The notes under the pieces are model-generated. The model saw only the letters and a program-made list of their open reading frames with translations, was not told the DNA's origin and ran no database searches. Both the position numbers and the translations under genes were made by a program. Shown here one piece after another: positions 1 to 7,516 of a DNA stretch of 33,064 bases (positions are counted from its first letter, which is position 1; each line of letters starts with the position of its first letter). This DNA is from Nanoarchaeota archaeon (GTDB lineage: Archaea > EX4484-52 > LFW-46). Location of the stretch: positions 1 through 33,064 of the forward strand of contig JAHILE010000047.1 in NCBI GenBank assembly GCA_018897155.1, in the 5' to 3' direction.

Positions 1-93
1 CGATTTGTTTTGAACAACAGCGATTTTCAAACTGTAAGAGAAGGCATGAATGCTATCGGCGCATACATAGAAAAAGAGCTATCATTTAGTTGA
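1..93 (+). CDS. IS630-like DDE transposase, C-terminal fragment
   Basis: Only the C-terminal 30 residues are present because the window begins inside the gene. The translation matches, residue for residue, the C-terminus read from the opposite strand at the far end of the window. The catalytic glutamate block lies just before this fragment in the other copy. The gene points into the window and stops seven bases before the element boundary, a normal arrangement for compact IS630 elements. Confidence 0.75.
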   Translation, partial: RFVLNNSDFQTVREGMNAIGAYIEKELSFS

Positions 94-100
94 AAGTGTA
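1..100 (+). mobile_element. Right end of an IS630-like insertion sequence (left flank)
   Basis: These 100 bases are a perfect inverted copy of 32929-33028. Positions 1-93 encode the last 30 residues of a transposase ending in KELSFS and TGA. Seven bases follow the stop before the two copies diverge, so the element end lies at about 98-100 and reads GTG followed by TA. Tc1/mariner/IS630 elements insert at and duplicate TA, which fits. The family is recognised from the other copy, whose extra sequence contains LNPIE, the third catalytic block of DDE transposases. The rest of this copy lies outside the window. Confidence 0.8.
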
Positions 101-356
101 TTTAATGGAGTGTATGTATTGCAGAATACCCGTTATTTCAACAAAAATTTCTGGTATCCCAGAACTTATAGAATCTGATGGGCTATTGGTCGAACCCAAT
201 AATGCAAAAAAAATAGCAGAAAAAATAAAAGTTCTCATGAAAGATAAAACTCTGAGAACTAACATGGGATTAAATGGAAGAAAGAAGATAGAAAAAGAAT
301 TTAATATTCATAAAGAAGTTAGGAAATTAACTGATCTTTGGAATAGCATTAAGTAA
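101..356 (+). pseudogene. GT4 glycosyltransferase, 3' remnant cut by the IS
   Basis: About 85 residues remain of the C-terminal half of a GT-B fold, family 4 glycosyltransferase. The recognisable block is LMECMYCRIPVIST followed by GIPELIE and a GLLVEP stretch, the usual nucleotide-sugar-binding region around the second glutamate of the E-x7-E motif. An alpha-helical tail ends in WNSIK. The N-terminal domain and the first glutamate are absent because the reading frame runs straight into the IS630-like end at base 100. An ATG at 90 lies inside the IS and is not a natural start. In life the enzyme would have transferred a sugar from a nucleotide donor, probably to a lipid-linked or surface glycan. 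The remnant is almost certainly inactive. Confidence 0.8.
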
Positions 357-444
357 ATGGAGATACAAAACCTCGTGAACTAGATTTGATCAATTCATTT
401 TTCAAATAACTCAAAATAATGTTAGATATTTATGAGGTGCTATT

Positions 445-1111
445 ATGAATGAATTAAGACCTGGAACATTATTAAGGTATTGGGCTTGCAAAGACAAAAT
501 AAATGAATTAGTTAAAAATAGAGGTAACGTCTTAGACATTGGTTGTTATGATGGTTTTATTTTATCAAACTTAGAAAAAAATAAGAATATTGTGCCCATT
601 GTTTTAGATTTAGATAAGGCGGGATTAAAGATCGCAAGAAAGCAACGATTGAATGCTTGTGTAGCATCTGGGATTCAAATTCCATTAAAAAAAGAATCTA
701 TTGATACACTATTACTAATGGACGTAATAGAGCATGTAAAAAGAGATGATTTACTTATCAACGAAGCATATAAAGTCTTAAAGAAAGGCGGAATATTATT
801 TCTAACGACGCCCATAAAACATAGAAAGTTAGTATCCTTCATAGTTCATAGATATGAAAAAAGTTCATAAAAATTGGGGACATTTAAAAGAAGGATATTC
901 TTTTGAAGAGATTTCACATTTGCTCAATACGCGATTTAAAATATTGAAATATGATACCTATTTTAATTTACTAAGTAGATACTCTTATTTCATCCTATTC
1001 CACTTACCTCTGCCGCATACGTTAAGAATAGTTATATTTCGTTCTGTCTTAAAATTTGAATCCAATATAAAATTAGGTGGAATGGAACAAATCATAATTT
1101 GCCAGAAATAA
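445..1111 (+). pseudogene. Class I SAM-dependent methyltransferase, frameshifted
   Basis: Two overlapping frames (445-870 and 854-1111) together encode one protein of about 221 residues. The first holds the Rossmann-fold SAM site: VLDIGCYDG (motif I), VLDLD (motif II), a DVIEHV stretch typical of Ubie/COQ5-like enzymes, and LKKGGILFLTTP. The second continues with the WGHLKEGYSFEEI block normally found after it in sugar-cluster methyltransferases. The frame breaks in a run of six A at 857-862; five A would join RYEK to VHKNWGH. Either one base was gained in the homopolymer, a true pseudogene, or it is a sequencing indel. The first start has a good ribosome site, GAGGTG, seven bases upstream. 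Its context suggests methylation of a glycan or a glycolipid precursor. Confidence 0.75.
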
Positions 1112-1151
1112 AAATGAATAGCGTCACAGGTCCATTGTTTCAGGGAATATT

Positions 1152-2114
1152 TCAAATCTTTTTCCTGATTAGATAATGTGTGATGTAATATTTCAAAATC
1201 CCCAATCTTATTGCAGCCATTGACATTGCATGGTAGAAAGCCGCATAAAAATTCAACCTAAAGATATTCTTTAATACTGAGGGAGACATTATCAATAAAA
1301 GAATAGAAAGAAGTAATAACATAACAGCTACAGCATTTATCTGCGCGATGGTTGTAACACAGATTCCAAGAGTAGATAATAATAATGCTAATGAGATATA
1401 ATAATTCACTCTAAATGGTCTTGATGAAAATCCCTCGGTTATGTAAGTATGTGCACTCCAATAGCTTTGCAGAAATTTTGTGCGAAAAACCCTCTTTAAT
1501 GATGACTTATGAAAGTGTTTTACTTCTGCGCCAGTTACAAATAAAGGCGCATAATTCATACTGTTTAATTTTAGACCAAATCTATAATCCCCCGCAAAGG
1601 GTATTTTCTCATCAAAAAAACCTACTTTTTCAAGGGCACGCCCCGTAATCGCGAAATTCCTTGTATCGATTGTTCTTAAGTTATCCCCCTTACGTATTGT
1701 TTTTATATATTGTTCATAAGCATCTTGTTCTACGTTTTCCAATCTTCCATTCGTTGCACTCAATGTTCCGCCCATAGAAGCTTCACATTTGCCACGCCGT
1801 ATCGGCTCGGTTAATCTCGTAAGCCAATTTCGTTTGAGAATACAGTCTGAATCGGTAAAAACAAGAATTTCCCCAGTGGAGTAGTTTACACCGGTGTTTC
1901 TAGACAAATAGGAGCCTTTACTTTTCTCATACAAATATTTTACTTTTCCATAGCTTTTTATAATCTCAGCCGTTTTATCAGAAGAACAATTATCAACAAT
2001 TATGATTTCGTAAGTGGGATAGTCTTGAATAAGTAATGATTCGATGCATTGTTTTATTGTTTTCTCCGCATTGTACGCTGGAACGATAATCGAAATTTTT
2101 GGATATTGTTTCAT
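1152..2114 (-). CDS. Family 2 glycosyltransferase with C-terminal membrane segments
   Basis: The protein has 320 residues. The N-terminal GT-A domain begins ISIIVPAYNAEKTIKQCIESL, continues with IIVDNCSSDKT, and has the metal-binding DxD motif as TDSDC near residue 92. A second conserved stretch, around GRALEKVGFFDEKIPFAGDYRF, is the acceptor-side region. Two hydrophobic segments near residues 240-290 indicate membrane attachment at the cytosolic face. The start has a GATGAT ribosome site seven bases upstream. It is the last gene of a (-) strand run, 29 bases downstream of the GT-C gene, and converges with the broken methyltransferase. Expected role: adding a sugar from a nucleotide donor to a lipid-linked or surface glycan. 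Donor and acceptor cannot be read from the sequence. Confidence 0.85.
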   Translation of the reverse strand: MKQYPKISIIVPAYNAEKTIKQCIESLLIQDYPTYEIIIVDNCSSDKTAEIIKSYGKVKYLYEKSKGSYLSRNTGVNYSTGEILVFTDSDCILKRNWLTRLTEPIRRGKCEASMGGTLSATNGRLENVEQDAYEQYIKTIRKGDNLRTIDTRNFAITGRALEKVGFFDEKIPFAGDYRFGLKLNSMNYAPLFVTGAEVKHFHKSSLKRVFRTKFLQSYWSAHTYITEGFSSRPFRVNYYISLALLLSTLGICVTTIAQINAVAVMLLLLSILLLIMSPSVLKNIFRLNFYAAFYHAMSMAAIRLGILKYYITHYLIRKKI

Positions 2115-2143
2115 TTTGAATCATCTCTATTTCAATTTTAGTA

Positions 2144-3709
2144 TTATCCACAGTAAACGTTTCCCCAACCATTCGCATAACGTAAGTCCGCATAGGTCTG
2201 TATAGTTATATCGGGTTTCTTTGCACCGAGCGATCGATAATTAACCTTATCAATATATTGAGACACTTTATAATCATATTCACTTACTAATTTACATTTT
2301 TTTGTTTTATCAACTGGCAAGAAAAAAGTGTCTCTGATACCATTGATCGTTGGACCGTTCATAGTTAAAAACACATTATTCTCTTGAGACCATTTTAATA
2401 TGGCCCCACCTTCAATAGGAGTATAACGAATATAAGATCGTATATCAAAAAAAGGGGTTTTTTCTAAAGGATCAGTCAGAACAAATATGGGGGGGTAAAA
2501 AAACAGACCAACTAATATACATATGATTAGCGTTACTGATATTATTGTTTTATTTAATTTTGATACTATCGTTGCAGCAAAAAATGACATTGGGTATATT
2601 ATGAATTCAAGCACCCTCACAGGATCAAAAGCAACGTCAGATCCACCAATAACAACTCCGAAAATAGTCATAGCGGATAAAGTAATTATGTAGGTTATGT
2701 ACAAAATTGATAGCTGCGTATTATTTTTTATCGCATATAAGAATCCTAGAGGTACTAGTGCAGCTGCTATAATGACGGATAAGAATTGTTGGGGGGGGTA
2801 TGCAAATACCAATAATTTGTTTAACACAATATATAAAAAAATGATTGATGCTATTGTTAAGGTAAATACAGTTATCTTAACTTTTTTTGTAAGGAGCAAA
2901 TCGTTATTGATTATTTTTGGAACATACTTCTTTAGATATGACATGACAAAAAACATGATTAGGGAGATTACTAAAATCTTGAATAGAGATACGCGTGATA
3001 AAAATATTGTTATTCCTTTATTTATCAAGAAGAAAAAGAATGGTGCTGCGATTGCCCAGTAAATAAAGGTTGGTAGTAAAGATACAAAAGAAATCAGTAA
3101 TCCATAACCTTTATTTTTATAAAAAAATACATTCATTAGGAAGATCATTATAATAAGCATAAAGCTAGCCCAGTAATGAGCGAGCGTCATTCCAAAAAGC
3201 GAAATGAAGTATATAATAAACCACTTTATTGAATTTTTTTCTCTAAATTTATCCAGTAAATATATCGAAAGTGGGAAAAAGAATAATCCAATGGTTTCTC
3301 TAACCGCTTGTGCACCCCACCAAATGTTTGGTCCAAATGTAGCTACAATAAGAGTGGATATAAGTGAAATTGAGATATTTTTAGAATATTTTTTGATGAA
3401 AAAATAAAAAAATATTAGTCCTAGTGAACTAATTAGTGGTGGAAGAAATAAATCTATTTTGAGGGTATTACTATCTGATAAAATCGACGTTGTTGACACA
3501 ATTAAATGCAAAAATGGTGCTATTCCGTATGCTTGAAGGTTTATTTCACCAGTCTGTTGTATGTATTCAATAAATTTGTAATCTCTTGTTCCGTCGTCTG
3601 TAATGGGGTATGAGTAACCATTTAGGTACGGAAATGTTCGTAATACGAACGCCAATACTATGATCATTAATAAGATCATCACTTCCTTCTTATTACGAAT
3701 CTCAATCAT
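2144..3709 (-). CDS. Polytopic GT-C type glycosyltransferase or oligosaccharyltransferase-like protein
   Basis: About 521 residues with a dozen or so hydrophobic segments from residue 10 to about 410, then a soluble tail of roughly 110 residues ending WGNVYCG. Just after the first membrane segment lies YPITDDGTRDYKFIEYI, an acidic pair in the first external loop. This is the usual catalytic position in GT-C enzymes that use dolichyl-phosphate-linked sugars (PMT, ArnT, STT3/AglB-like). I do not see the WWDYG motif of AglB, so an oligosaccharyltransferase assignment is not supported; a GT39-like transferase is safer. The upstream GT4 stop (TGA) is followed at once by GTG at 3718, but the ATG at 3709 follows GTTGAT and is my preferred start. 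It is translationally coupled to the gene before it. Confidence 0.75.
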   Translation of the reverse strand: MIEIRNKKEVMILLMIIVLAFVLRTFPYLNGYSYPITDDGTRDYKFIEYIQQTGEINLQAYGIAPFLHLIVSTTSILSDSNTLKIDLFLPPLISSLGLIFFYFFIKKYSKNISISLISTLIVATFGPNIWWGAQAVRETIGLFFFPLSIYLLDKFREKNSIKWFIIYFISLFGMTLAHYWASFMLIIMIFLMNVFFYKNKGYGLLISFVSLLPTFIYWAIAAPFFFFLINKGITIFLSRVSLFKILVISLIMFFVMSYLKKYVPKIINNDLLLTKKVKITVFTLTIASIIFLYIVLNKLLVFAYPPQQFLSVIIAAALVPLGFLYAIKNNTQLSILYITYIITLSAMTIFGVVIGGSDVAFDPVRVLEFIIYPMSFFAATIVSKLNKTIISVTLIICILVGLFFYPPIFVLTDPLEKTPFFDIRSYIRYTPIEGGAILKWSQENNVFLTMNGPTINGIRDTFFLPVDKTKKCKLVSEYDYKVSQYIDKVNYRSLGAKKPDITIQTYADLRYANGWGNVYCG

Positions 3710-3718
3710 AATCAACAC

Positions 3719-4864
3719 TCAGAATATTCCCCTCATTGTTGCTATGGAGCCACTCCACATATATTTTTTAACTGTGTTTTTGTATCCATTCACACCCATT
3801 TTTTCTGTAAGCTTTTCATTTAACAGTATTTTAATCATTGACAGTTCCAACATCATTGCATCATTAATTCCAACCAAAAAACCCGTTTCTCCATCCTTAA
3901 TAATATACTTTATCCCGCCAATTTTTGTTCCGATTACCGGTTTTCCGCACGCCATCGCCTCAATTAATGTCATGCCAAAGCCTTCCTGTACGGTTGTTGG
4001 GGTGAGGGCGACAACATCCGCGCTTCGATAATATTCTGGCAGTTCTTCGTCGCTTACAAAGCCCGTGAATATTACTTTATCTGCAATTCCGAGTTCTTTG
4101 CTTAAATTTCTGTATTCTTCCACCATATCGCCTTTTCCTACAAGCACAAGATACGCAGAGGGTATTTTCTCGGCAACATTTTTAAACGCTTTAATCAGGA
4201 TATCAACGCCTTTGTGCTTGTGAAATCGCCCCATTTGTCCGACAAACATTACAATCTTAGACTTTTTAGGTATTTTGAATCTTTCATGCACTAAATACGA
4301 TTTTCCCGGGTAAAATTTATCCAAATCAACACCCGGAGGAATTAATGAAAGCTTTTCTTTATGTTTCAGAAGAAATTTTGACTCATTGAAACAGTAAGGC
4401 GACGGAGTGATTATTTTTGTGCTGTTATTCAAAAGCATTTTATTGAATGTGTAATTATATACATTGCATAAAAAATTGACAAAAAAGTTCGGATGTGTGT
4501 TGTCGTTGTGATATGTCAAATAAAATGGTATTTTTCTTTTATTCGCAGCCATGCACGCCATATCCGCATAATATGGTACGGGTGTATGCGCGTTAACTAA
4601 ATCAAACTTCTCTTTTTTCAATAAATCAGAAATCGTAGCGTACAAATTCAGCTTTATAGGTGTATTAGAAACAATAAAATTTGGCTTCTGTCTTATGACT
4701 CGAACACCGTTAATAACTTCATCTTTATCCTTGCCTTCTTTCGTGCTGCACAAAACCGTTACTTTAAAACCCTTCTTCACAAGGCCTTTGGAGATATTAT
4801 AAGCATAATTCTCTAATCCACCGCCTTCTGGATAGAAATATGGGCAGATTATTAAAACATTCAT
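3719..4864 (-). CDS. GT4 glycosyltransferase
   Basis: About 381 residues, full length for a GT-B fold family 4 enzyme. The N-terminal domain begins NVLIICPYFYPEGGGLENYAYN, with the glycine-rich loop and LENYAYN helix. The C-terminal domain contains FVGQMGRFHKHKGVDILI, LVLVGKGDM and the E-x7-E motif as EGFGMTLIEAMACGKPVIG. ATG at 4864 is preceded by AAGTGA at suitable spacing; a GTG at 4873 overlaps the previous stop and is an alternative. The gene is tightly coupled to the carbohydrate-binding-like gene upstream and to the GT-C gene downstream. Its N-terminal hundred residues are close to the truncated gene at 6999-7310 (roughly 60% identical by eye), so the two are paralogues. Confidence 0.88.
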   Translation of the reverse strand: MNVLIICPYFYPEGGGLENYAYNISKGLVKKGFKVTVLCSTKEGKDKDEVINGVRVIRQKPNFIVSNTPIKLNLYATISDLLKKEKFDLVNAHTPVPYYADMACMAANKRKIPFYLTYHNDNTHPNFFVNFLCNVYNYTFNKMLLNNSTKIITPSPYCFNESKFLLKHKEKLSLIPPGVDLDKFYPGKSYLVHERFKIPKKSKIVMFVGQMGRFHKHKGVDILIKAFKNVAEKIPSAYLVLVGKGDMVEEYRNLSKELGIADKVIFTGFVSDEELPEYYRSADVVALTPTTVQEGFGMTLIEAMACGKPVIGTKIGGIKYIIKDGETGFLVGINDAMMLELSMIKILLNEKLTEKMGVNGYKNTVKKYMWSGSIATMRGIF

Positions 4865-4869
4865 AAATT

Positions 4870-5319
4870 TCACTTGATTAATCTTAAATCATCAATGTAA
4901 AATGTTCTATATCCACGGTCTGCAAAAATGTTTACGGACACCTGTGTAATTGCTGACATATCCGGTAAACCCCGTATCACACATTTTTTCAGATCTATTT
5001 TGATTTTATTCCAACCGGGTTTAAGATTTTCTCCGCATTCAATATGATTTTTCCAGTTATCTCCGTCATCTCCAAATGCCATGAATCCGAAACTCGCTAT
5101 CTTTAAATTACTATAGGGATTATAAAACCAAAGAGTTAAAAAGTTATAGCTATTCATATCAAATGGTTGATATTGTTTCTGAACTTTGGCGTAGCCCAGG
5201 GTTGATTTCATAGAAAAGTTGCTTGAAATCTCCATAGAATAAGAACCTTGCTTGAAGTATGTGTTGCTTTCTATTATTTTTGTATCACTATATGCGGGAA
5301 TAATTAATGAAAATTTCAT
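4870..5319 (-). CDS. Carbohydrate-binding-like jelly-roll protein with a GT2-like start
   Basis: The protein has 149 residues. The first dozen, MKFSLIIPAYSD, look like the beginning of a family 2 glycosyltransferase. The rest, from about residue 15, looks like a beta-sandwich sugar-binding module: GSYSMEIS, then LTLWFYNPYS, PGWNKIKIDL, and a terminal YRTFYIDDLRLIK. That last pattern is common in CBM/CIA30-like galactose-binding folds. There is no signal peptide, odd for a module usually found in secreted or membrane enzymes. I infer that a deletion fused a GT2 5' end to the 3' end of a larger gene. The start overlaps the previous stop as ATGA, has GAGGTGGG upstream, and the 3' end overlaps the GT4 gene, so it is probably still translated. 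Confidence 0.6.
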   Translation of the reverse strand: MKFSLIIPAYSDTKIIESNTYFKQGSYSMEISSNFSMKSTLGYAKVQKQYQPFDMNSYNFLTLWFYNPYSNLKIASFGFMAFGDDGDNWKNHIECGENLKPGWNKIKIDLKKCVIRGLPDMSAITQVSVNIFADRGYRTFYIDDLRLIK

Positions 5320-5654
5320 CGTCCCACCTCTTGATAAATTGCTTCCATTTGTTGCGCAATTTTATCCCAGTCAAAATCATGAATATCCTTCGGATTTTTC
5401 AGCTTTGCTGAAAAAGCTTGGAAACCGCAGTTTCCATGATATTCAAGCTTTTCAAACTTCGTTTGAAAATGCGCGACTTCCTTCCCTGCAACCGGTTTCG
5501 CGCCAAAAATCTTTGCGCCAAGCTGTTTTTCATCGGCAATCGTGCACATCTTCGCATAGGGAAAGCCTGAAAGATACGGCGGTATGACGACTTTTGTTCC
5601 GCATGCCAGGGCTTCGAATCCGCCGGTTTCGGGGCGAACTATTAGGAGTTTCAT
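5316..5654 (-). pseudogene. Collapsed GT4 glycosyltransferase with an in-frame hairpin repeat
   Basis: This 112-residue frame keeps a GT4-like beginning (MKLLIVRPETGG), then jumps directly to the GT4 tail: FEALACGTKVVIPPYLSG and FPYAKMCTIADE, ending in DWDKIAQQMEAIYQEVGR. The tail matches the end of the intact GT4 at 9020-10081. About 250 residues of the middle, including the first domain and the start of the E-x7-E motif, are missing. Between AHF and DWD there are about 31 extra residues (64-94) that the paralogue lacks, encoded by a three-hairpin palindromic element. The reading frame stays open throughout. A good ribosome site, GGTGAG, precedes the ATG, and the stop overlaps the next start as ATGA. 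It cannot be an active transferase but may still serve translation of the genes below it. Confidence 0.8.
5395..5469. repeat. Three-hairpin palindromic element inside a coding frame
   Basis: Three perfect inverted repeats lie in a row: TTTTTCAGC/GCTGAAAAA with a TTT loop (5395-5415), GGAAAC/GTTTCC with a CGCA loop (5420-5435), and TTTTCAAAC/GTTTGAAAA with a TTC loop (5449-5469). The first hairpin and the GCTT after it recur at 18560-18584 with only the loop changed. The insertion adds 93 bases (31 codons), so it keeps the frame. In-frame palindromic repeats within genes are known from Rickettsia (RPE); I know of no established archaeal equivalent. Confidence 0.8.
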
Positions 5655-5707
5655 ATTCTCACCAGTGTATTATCGCTTCAAGCTTTTTATTCGGCTTATG
5701 AGCAAAT

Positions 5708-5758
5708 CTTTATATAATTATGTTACACCAATATTAATAAATCTTTAATTTGGGTGTA
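5708..5758. promoter_or_regulatory. Divergent promoter with inverted-repeat operator ahead of AbiE module 1
   Basis: CTTTATATAATT at 5708-5719 is a near-symmetric TATA box that can serve the (+) AbiE genes and the (-) glycosyltransferase run. Downstream on the (+) side, TACACC (5724-5729) and GGTGTA (5753-5758) form an inverted repeat around an AT-rich core, ending just before the antitoxin ATG at 5761. AbiEi antitoxins are known to repress their own promoter by binding inverted repeats, so this is a likely operator. Confidence 0.55.
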
Positions 5759-5760
5759 TT

Positions 5761-6252
5761 ATGAAAGGAATATCAAAAAAGGAGCTTGACGTAATCTCCC
5801 TCCTGGAAATGGAAGAGAAGTTTTTCTTTACCCGGAAAGATATACGCCGTTTTTTCAAAAACGGGAATGAAATGAGCGTCTACATCCACAGGTTAAGAAA
5901 AAAGGGAAGGATAATCAAGCTCAACAAGGCAAAGTATTGCTTAATCCCTGTAAAAGCATTCGAAGGGCATTGGTCAGAGCATCCTTTCATAGTGATTGAC
6001 GAAATTTTCAACGGAAAGGACTACTTTATTTCAGGGGCTGCAGCAGAGCATTATTGGGGCCTGATAGACCAGATACCGGTAAAAATCGAAGTTAATTGCA
6101 CTAAAAAGCAGGGAACAAAAAGAATATTTAATACTGCGATAATATTCCGGCGTGTCAGGTCGTTAAACCCGAAAGATTTTGTCAGGAAAAAAATAAAGGA
6201 ACATTATTTCCTCATAGAGTCAAAAAAGAAGGCTAAACAATGGTTGAACTGA
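5761..6252 (+). CDS. AbiEi-like antitoxin / transcriptional regulator
   Basis: The protein has 163 residues. A winged helix-turn-helix fills the first 60: FFFTRKDIRRFF, then MSVYIHRLRKKGRIIKLNKAKYCLIP, the recognition helix and wing typical of AbiEi-type regulators. The remainder, including FISGAAAEHYWGLIDQIP and a basic strand-rich part, resembles the AbiEi C-terminal region. This is shorter than the second antitoxin in the window (270 residues). The stop overlaps the toxin start by 13 bases, so the pair is translationally coupled. Role: neutralises or represses the nucleotidyltransferase toxin encoded next; AbiE is a type IV toxin-antitoxin system first studied as phage abortive infection. 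The family is inferred from gene order and HTH layout; a search would firm it up. Confidence 0.75.
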   Translation: MKGISKKELDVISLLEMEEKFFFTRKDIRRFFKNGNEMSVYIHRLRKKGRIIKLNKAKYCLIPVKAFEGHWSEHPFIVIDEIFNGKDYFISGAAAEHYWGLIDQIPVKIEVNCTKKQGTKRIFNTAIIFRRVRSLNPKDFVRKKIKEHYFLIESKKKAKQWLN

Positions 6253-6992
6253 TTTCCGAGAATCGGCTGCGATACTTATCCGGCCTGAAAGGGTTCAACC
6301 TAATATATCTGGAAAAAGATTACTTTCTTAGTTTGCTGCTTTACCTGCTAAAAGATGTTAAAGACATCTGCTTTAAGGGCGGCACTGCATTAAATAAAAT
6401 TTTCCTCAATCACACCCGCCTTAGCGAAGATTTGGATTTCACCTGCCGAAAGACTACCGAATCCGCAAAAAACGAGATTGTCGCCATATTAGAAAAGAAT
6501 AAAGGCATTTTCCAGAAATACGCTTTTGAAAATCAGACTAACAATTATTTCAGATTAAAGGTTTTTTATAATAGCTATTTCACGGAAAACAGCTATATTG
6601 TCATAGACCTTAACGGAAAGGCATCATTGCATTGCCCGCCTCAAATGCAAAAAGTCAGGCATTTCTATGAGGAAATACCGGAGTTCGAGATACTTACACT
6701 GGACCCGAACGAACTGATAGCTGAAAAAATACGGGCGCTAATTGCAAGAAACCAGCCAAGAGACTATTTTGACGTATATTTCCTCTTGAAAACGGGCCAT
6801 AAGATCGATTTTGATCTGGTTGGGAAAAAATTAAACGAAGTAAATCAGAAATTTGATGTTGAACGGATATTCAAAAACGCAAACAAAATCTATTCTCACT
6901 GGGATGATGATGTGGCCCAGCTAACCAATAAACCGGTTGAATATCTTACAGTAATCAAAAGATTGCAAAAAGAGTTCAAGTACAAAGTGTAG
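6240..6992 (+). CDS. AbiEii-type nucleotidyltransferase toxin
   Basis: The protein has 250 residues. The nucleotidyltransferase core is clear: FKGGTALNKIF (residues 45-55, the G-G-T/S substrate loop), then RLSEDLDF (60-67) with the two catalytic aspartates as D-x-D. The family's later block, ELIAEKIRALIARNQPRDYFDVYFLL, follows near residues 155-185. AbiEii/MenT-type toxins transfer nucleotides to tRNA acceptor stems or other targets and stop growth. Every key residue I can check is present, so it should be active. It overlaps the antitoxin gene and ends seven bases from the 3' end of a truncated glycosyltransferase on the other strand, which suggests that the module's arrival or a later rearrangement removed the rest of that gene. 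Confidence 0.88.
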   Translation: MVELISENRLRYLSGLKGFNLIYLEKDYFLSLLLYLLKDVKDICFKGGTALNKIFLNHTRLSEDLDFTCRKTTESAKNEIVAILEKNKGIFQKYAFENQTNNYFRLKVFYNSYFTENSYIVIDLNGKASLHCPPQMQKVRHFYEEIPEFEILTLDPNELIAEKIRALIARNQPRDYFDVYFLLKTGHKIDFDLVGKKLNEVNQKFDVERIFKNANKIYSHWDDDVAQLTNKPVEYLTVIKRLQKEFKYKV

Positions 6993-6998
6993 TATTCT

Positions 6999-7310
6999 TC
7001 AAATATCCGCAATATACGGCACCGGAAGATGGCTGTTAACGACGTCCGGCTTCTCCCTATCAATCACCGAGGAAACTATCTTTGCCCAATTAATTATTAT
7101 CTGCGTATTCGATATCCTGAAATCCGGCTTCTGCCTTATAATCCGGACGCCGTCAATAATTTCCTCTTTGTCCCTGCGCTCTTTTGTGCTGCGCAAGACA
7201 GTTACATTAAACCCCTTTTTCACCAGTCCCTTCGCAATGTTATATGCATAATTTTCAAGCCCGCCGATTTCGGGATAGAAATACGGAGAGACAATCAGCA
7301 ACTTTTTCAT
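6999..7310 (-). pseudogene. GT4 glycosyltransferase, N-terminal remnant
   Basis: The 103-residue frame begins LLIVSPYFYPEIGGLENYAYN and closely follows the first hundred residues of the GT4 at 3719-4864, down to DGVRIIRQKP and LPVPYIADI. It then stops. The rest of the N-terminal domain and the whole nucleotide-sugar-binding domain are absent. The break lies only a few bases from the 3' end of the AbiEii toxin gene on the opposite strand. The start is intact: ATG overlaps the preceding stop as ATGA and has GAGGTG upstream. It is a dead gene that may still be translated. Confidence 0.85.
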
Positions 7311-7510
7311 TCCGCCACACCTCTATAAACTCCTTCCATTTCCTGCGCGCCCCTCTCCAGGCCAAAATGCGCAATGTCCTTGCGCGCCGCAGGCTTTGCG
7401 CCAGGCATCTTTTCCGAAAGCTCTGCGCCGTCTGCAATCGCGCACATCTTTGCATAAGGGAATTTTGAAAGATACGGAGGTATTAATATATTCATCATAA
7501 ACACACTCAT
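7307..7510 (-). pseudogene. GT4 glycosyltransferase, C-terminal remnant
   Basis: The 67-residue frame contains ILIPPYLSKFPYAKMCAIADG and ends in GAQEMEGVYRGVAE. This matches the last 65 residues of the GT4 at 9020-10081 and the tail of the collapsed gene at 5316-5654. A short unrelated start (MSVFMMN) now opens the frame. Its AHF-to-tail junction lacks the 31-residue hairpin insertion seen in the 5316-5654 copy and so shows the ancestral state. It lies six bases after the ATPase stop codon and overlaps the next remnant by four bases. Confidence 0.75.
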
Positions 7511-7516
7511 AGGGCA

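Noticed and set aside
850-870. Programmed -1 frameshift at the A6 run joining the two methyltransferase frames
   Set aside because: The join needs +1 (or -2), and the zero frame reads GAA AAA AGT, not the A-AAA-AAG arrangement of classical -1 sites. No stimulatory structure is evident.
1415-1648. Open frame on the (+) strand within the GT2 gene
   Set aside because: It lies wholly antisense to a well-conserved GT2 domain, with no ribosome site or recognisable protein.
2144-3709. AglB-type oligosaccharyltransferase
   Set aside because: The many-helix layout and first-loop acidic pair fit, but no WWDYG-like motif is present in the short soluble tail.
5316-7310. AbiE module 1 inserted into a single GT4 gene, leaving its head at 6999-7310 and tail at 5316-5654
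   Set aside because: The head belongs to the subtype of the GT4 at 3719-4864, while the tail belongs to the subtype at 9020-10081, so they are not two halves of one gene.
7255-7468. Several short arginine- and cysteine-rich frames around the GT4 remnants
   Set aside because: They overlap the clear remnants in other frames and have compositions typical of shadow translation.
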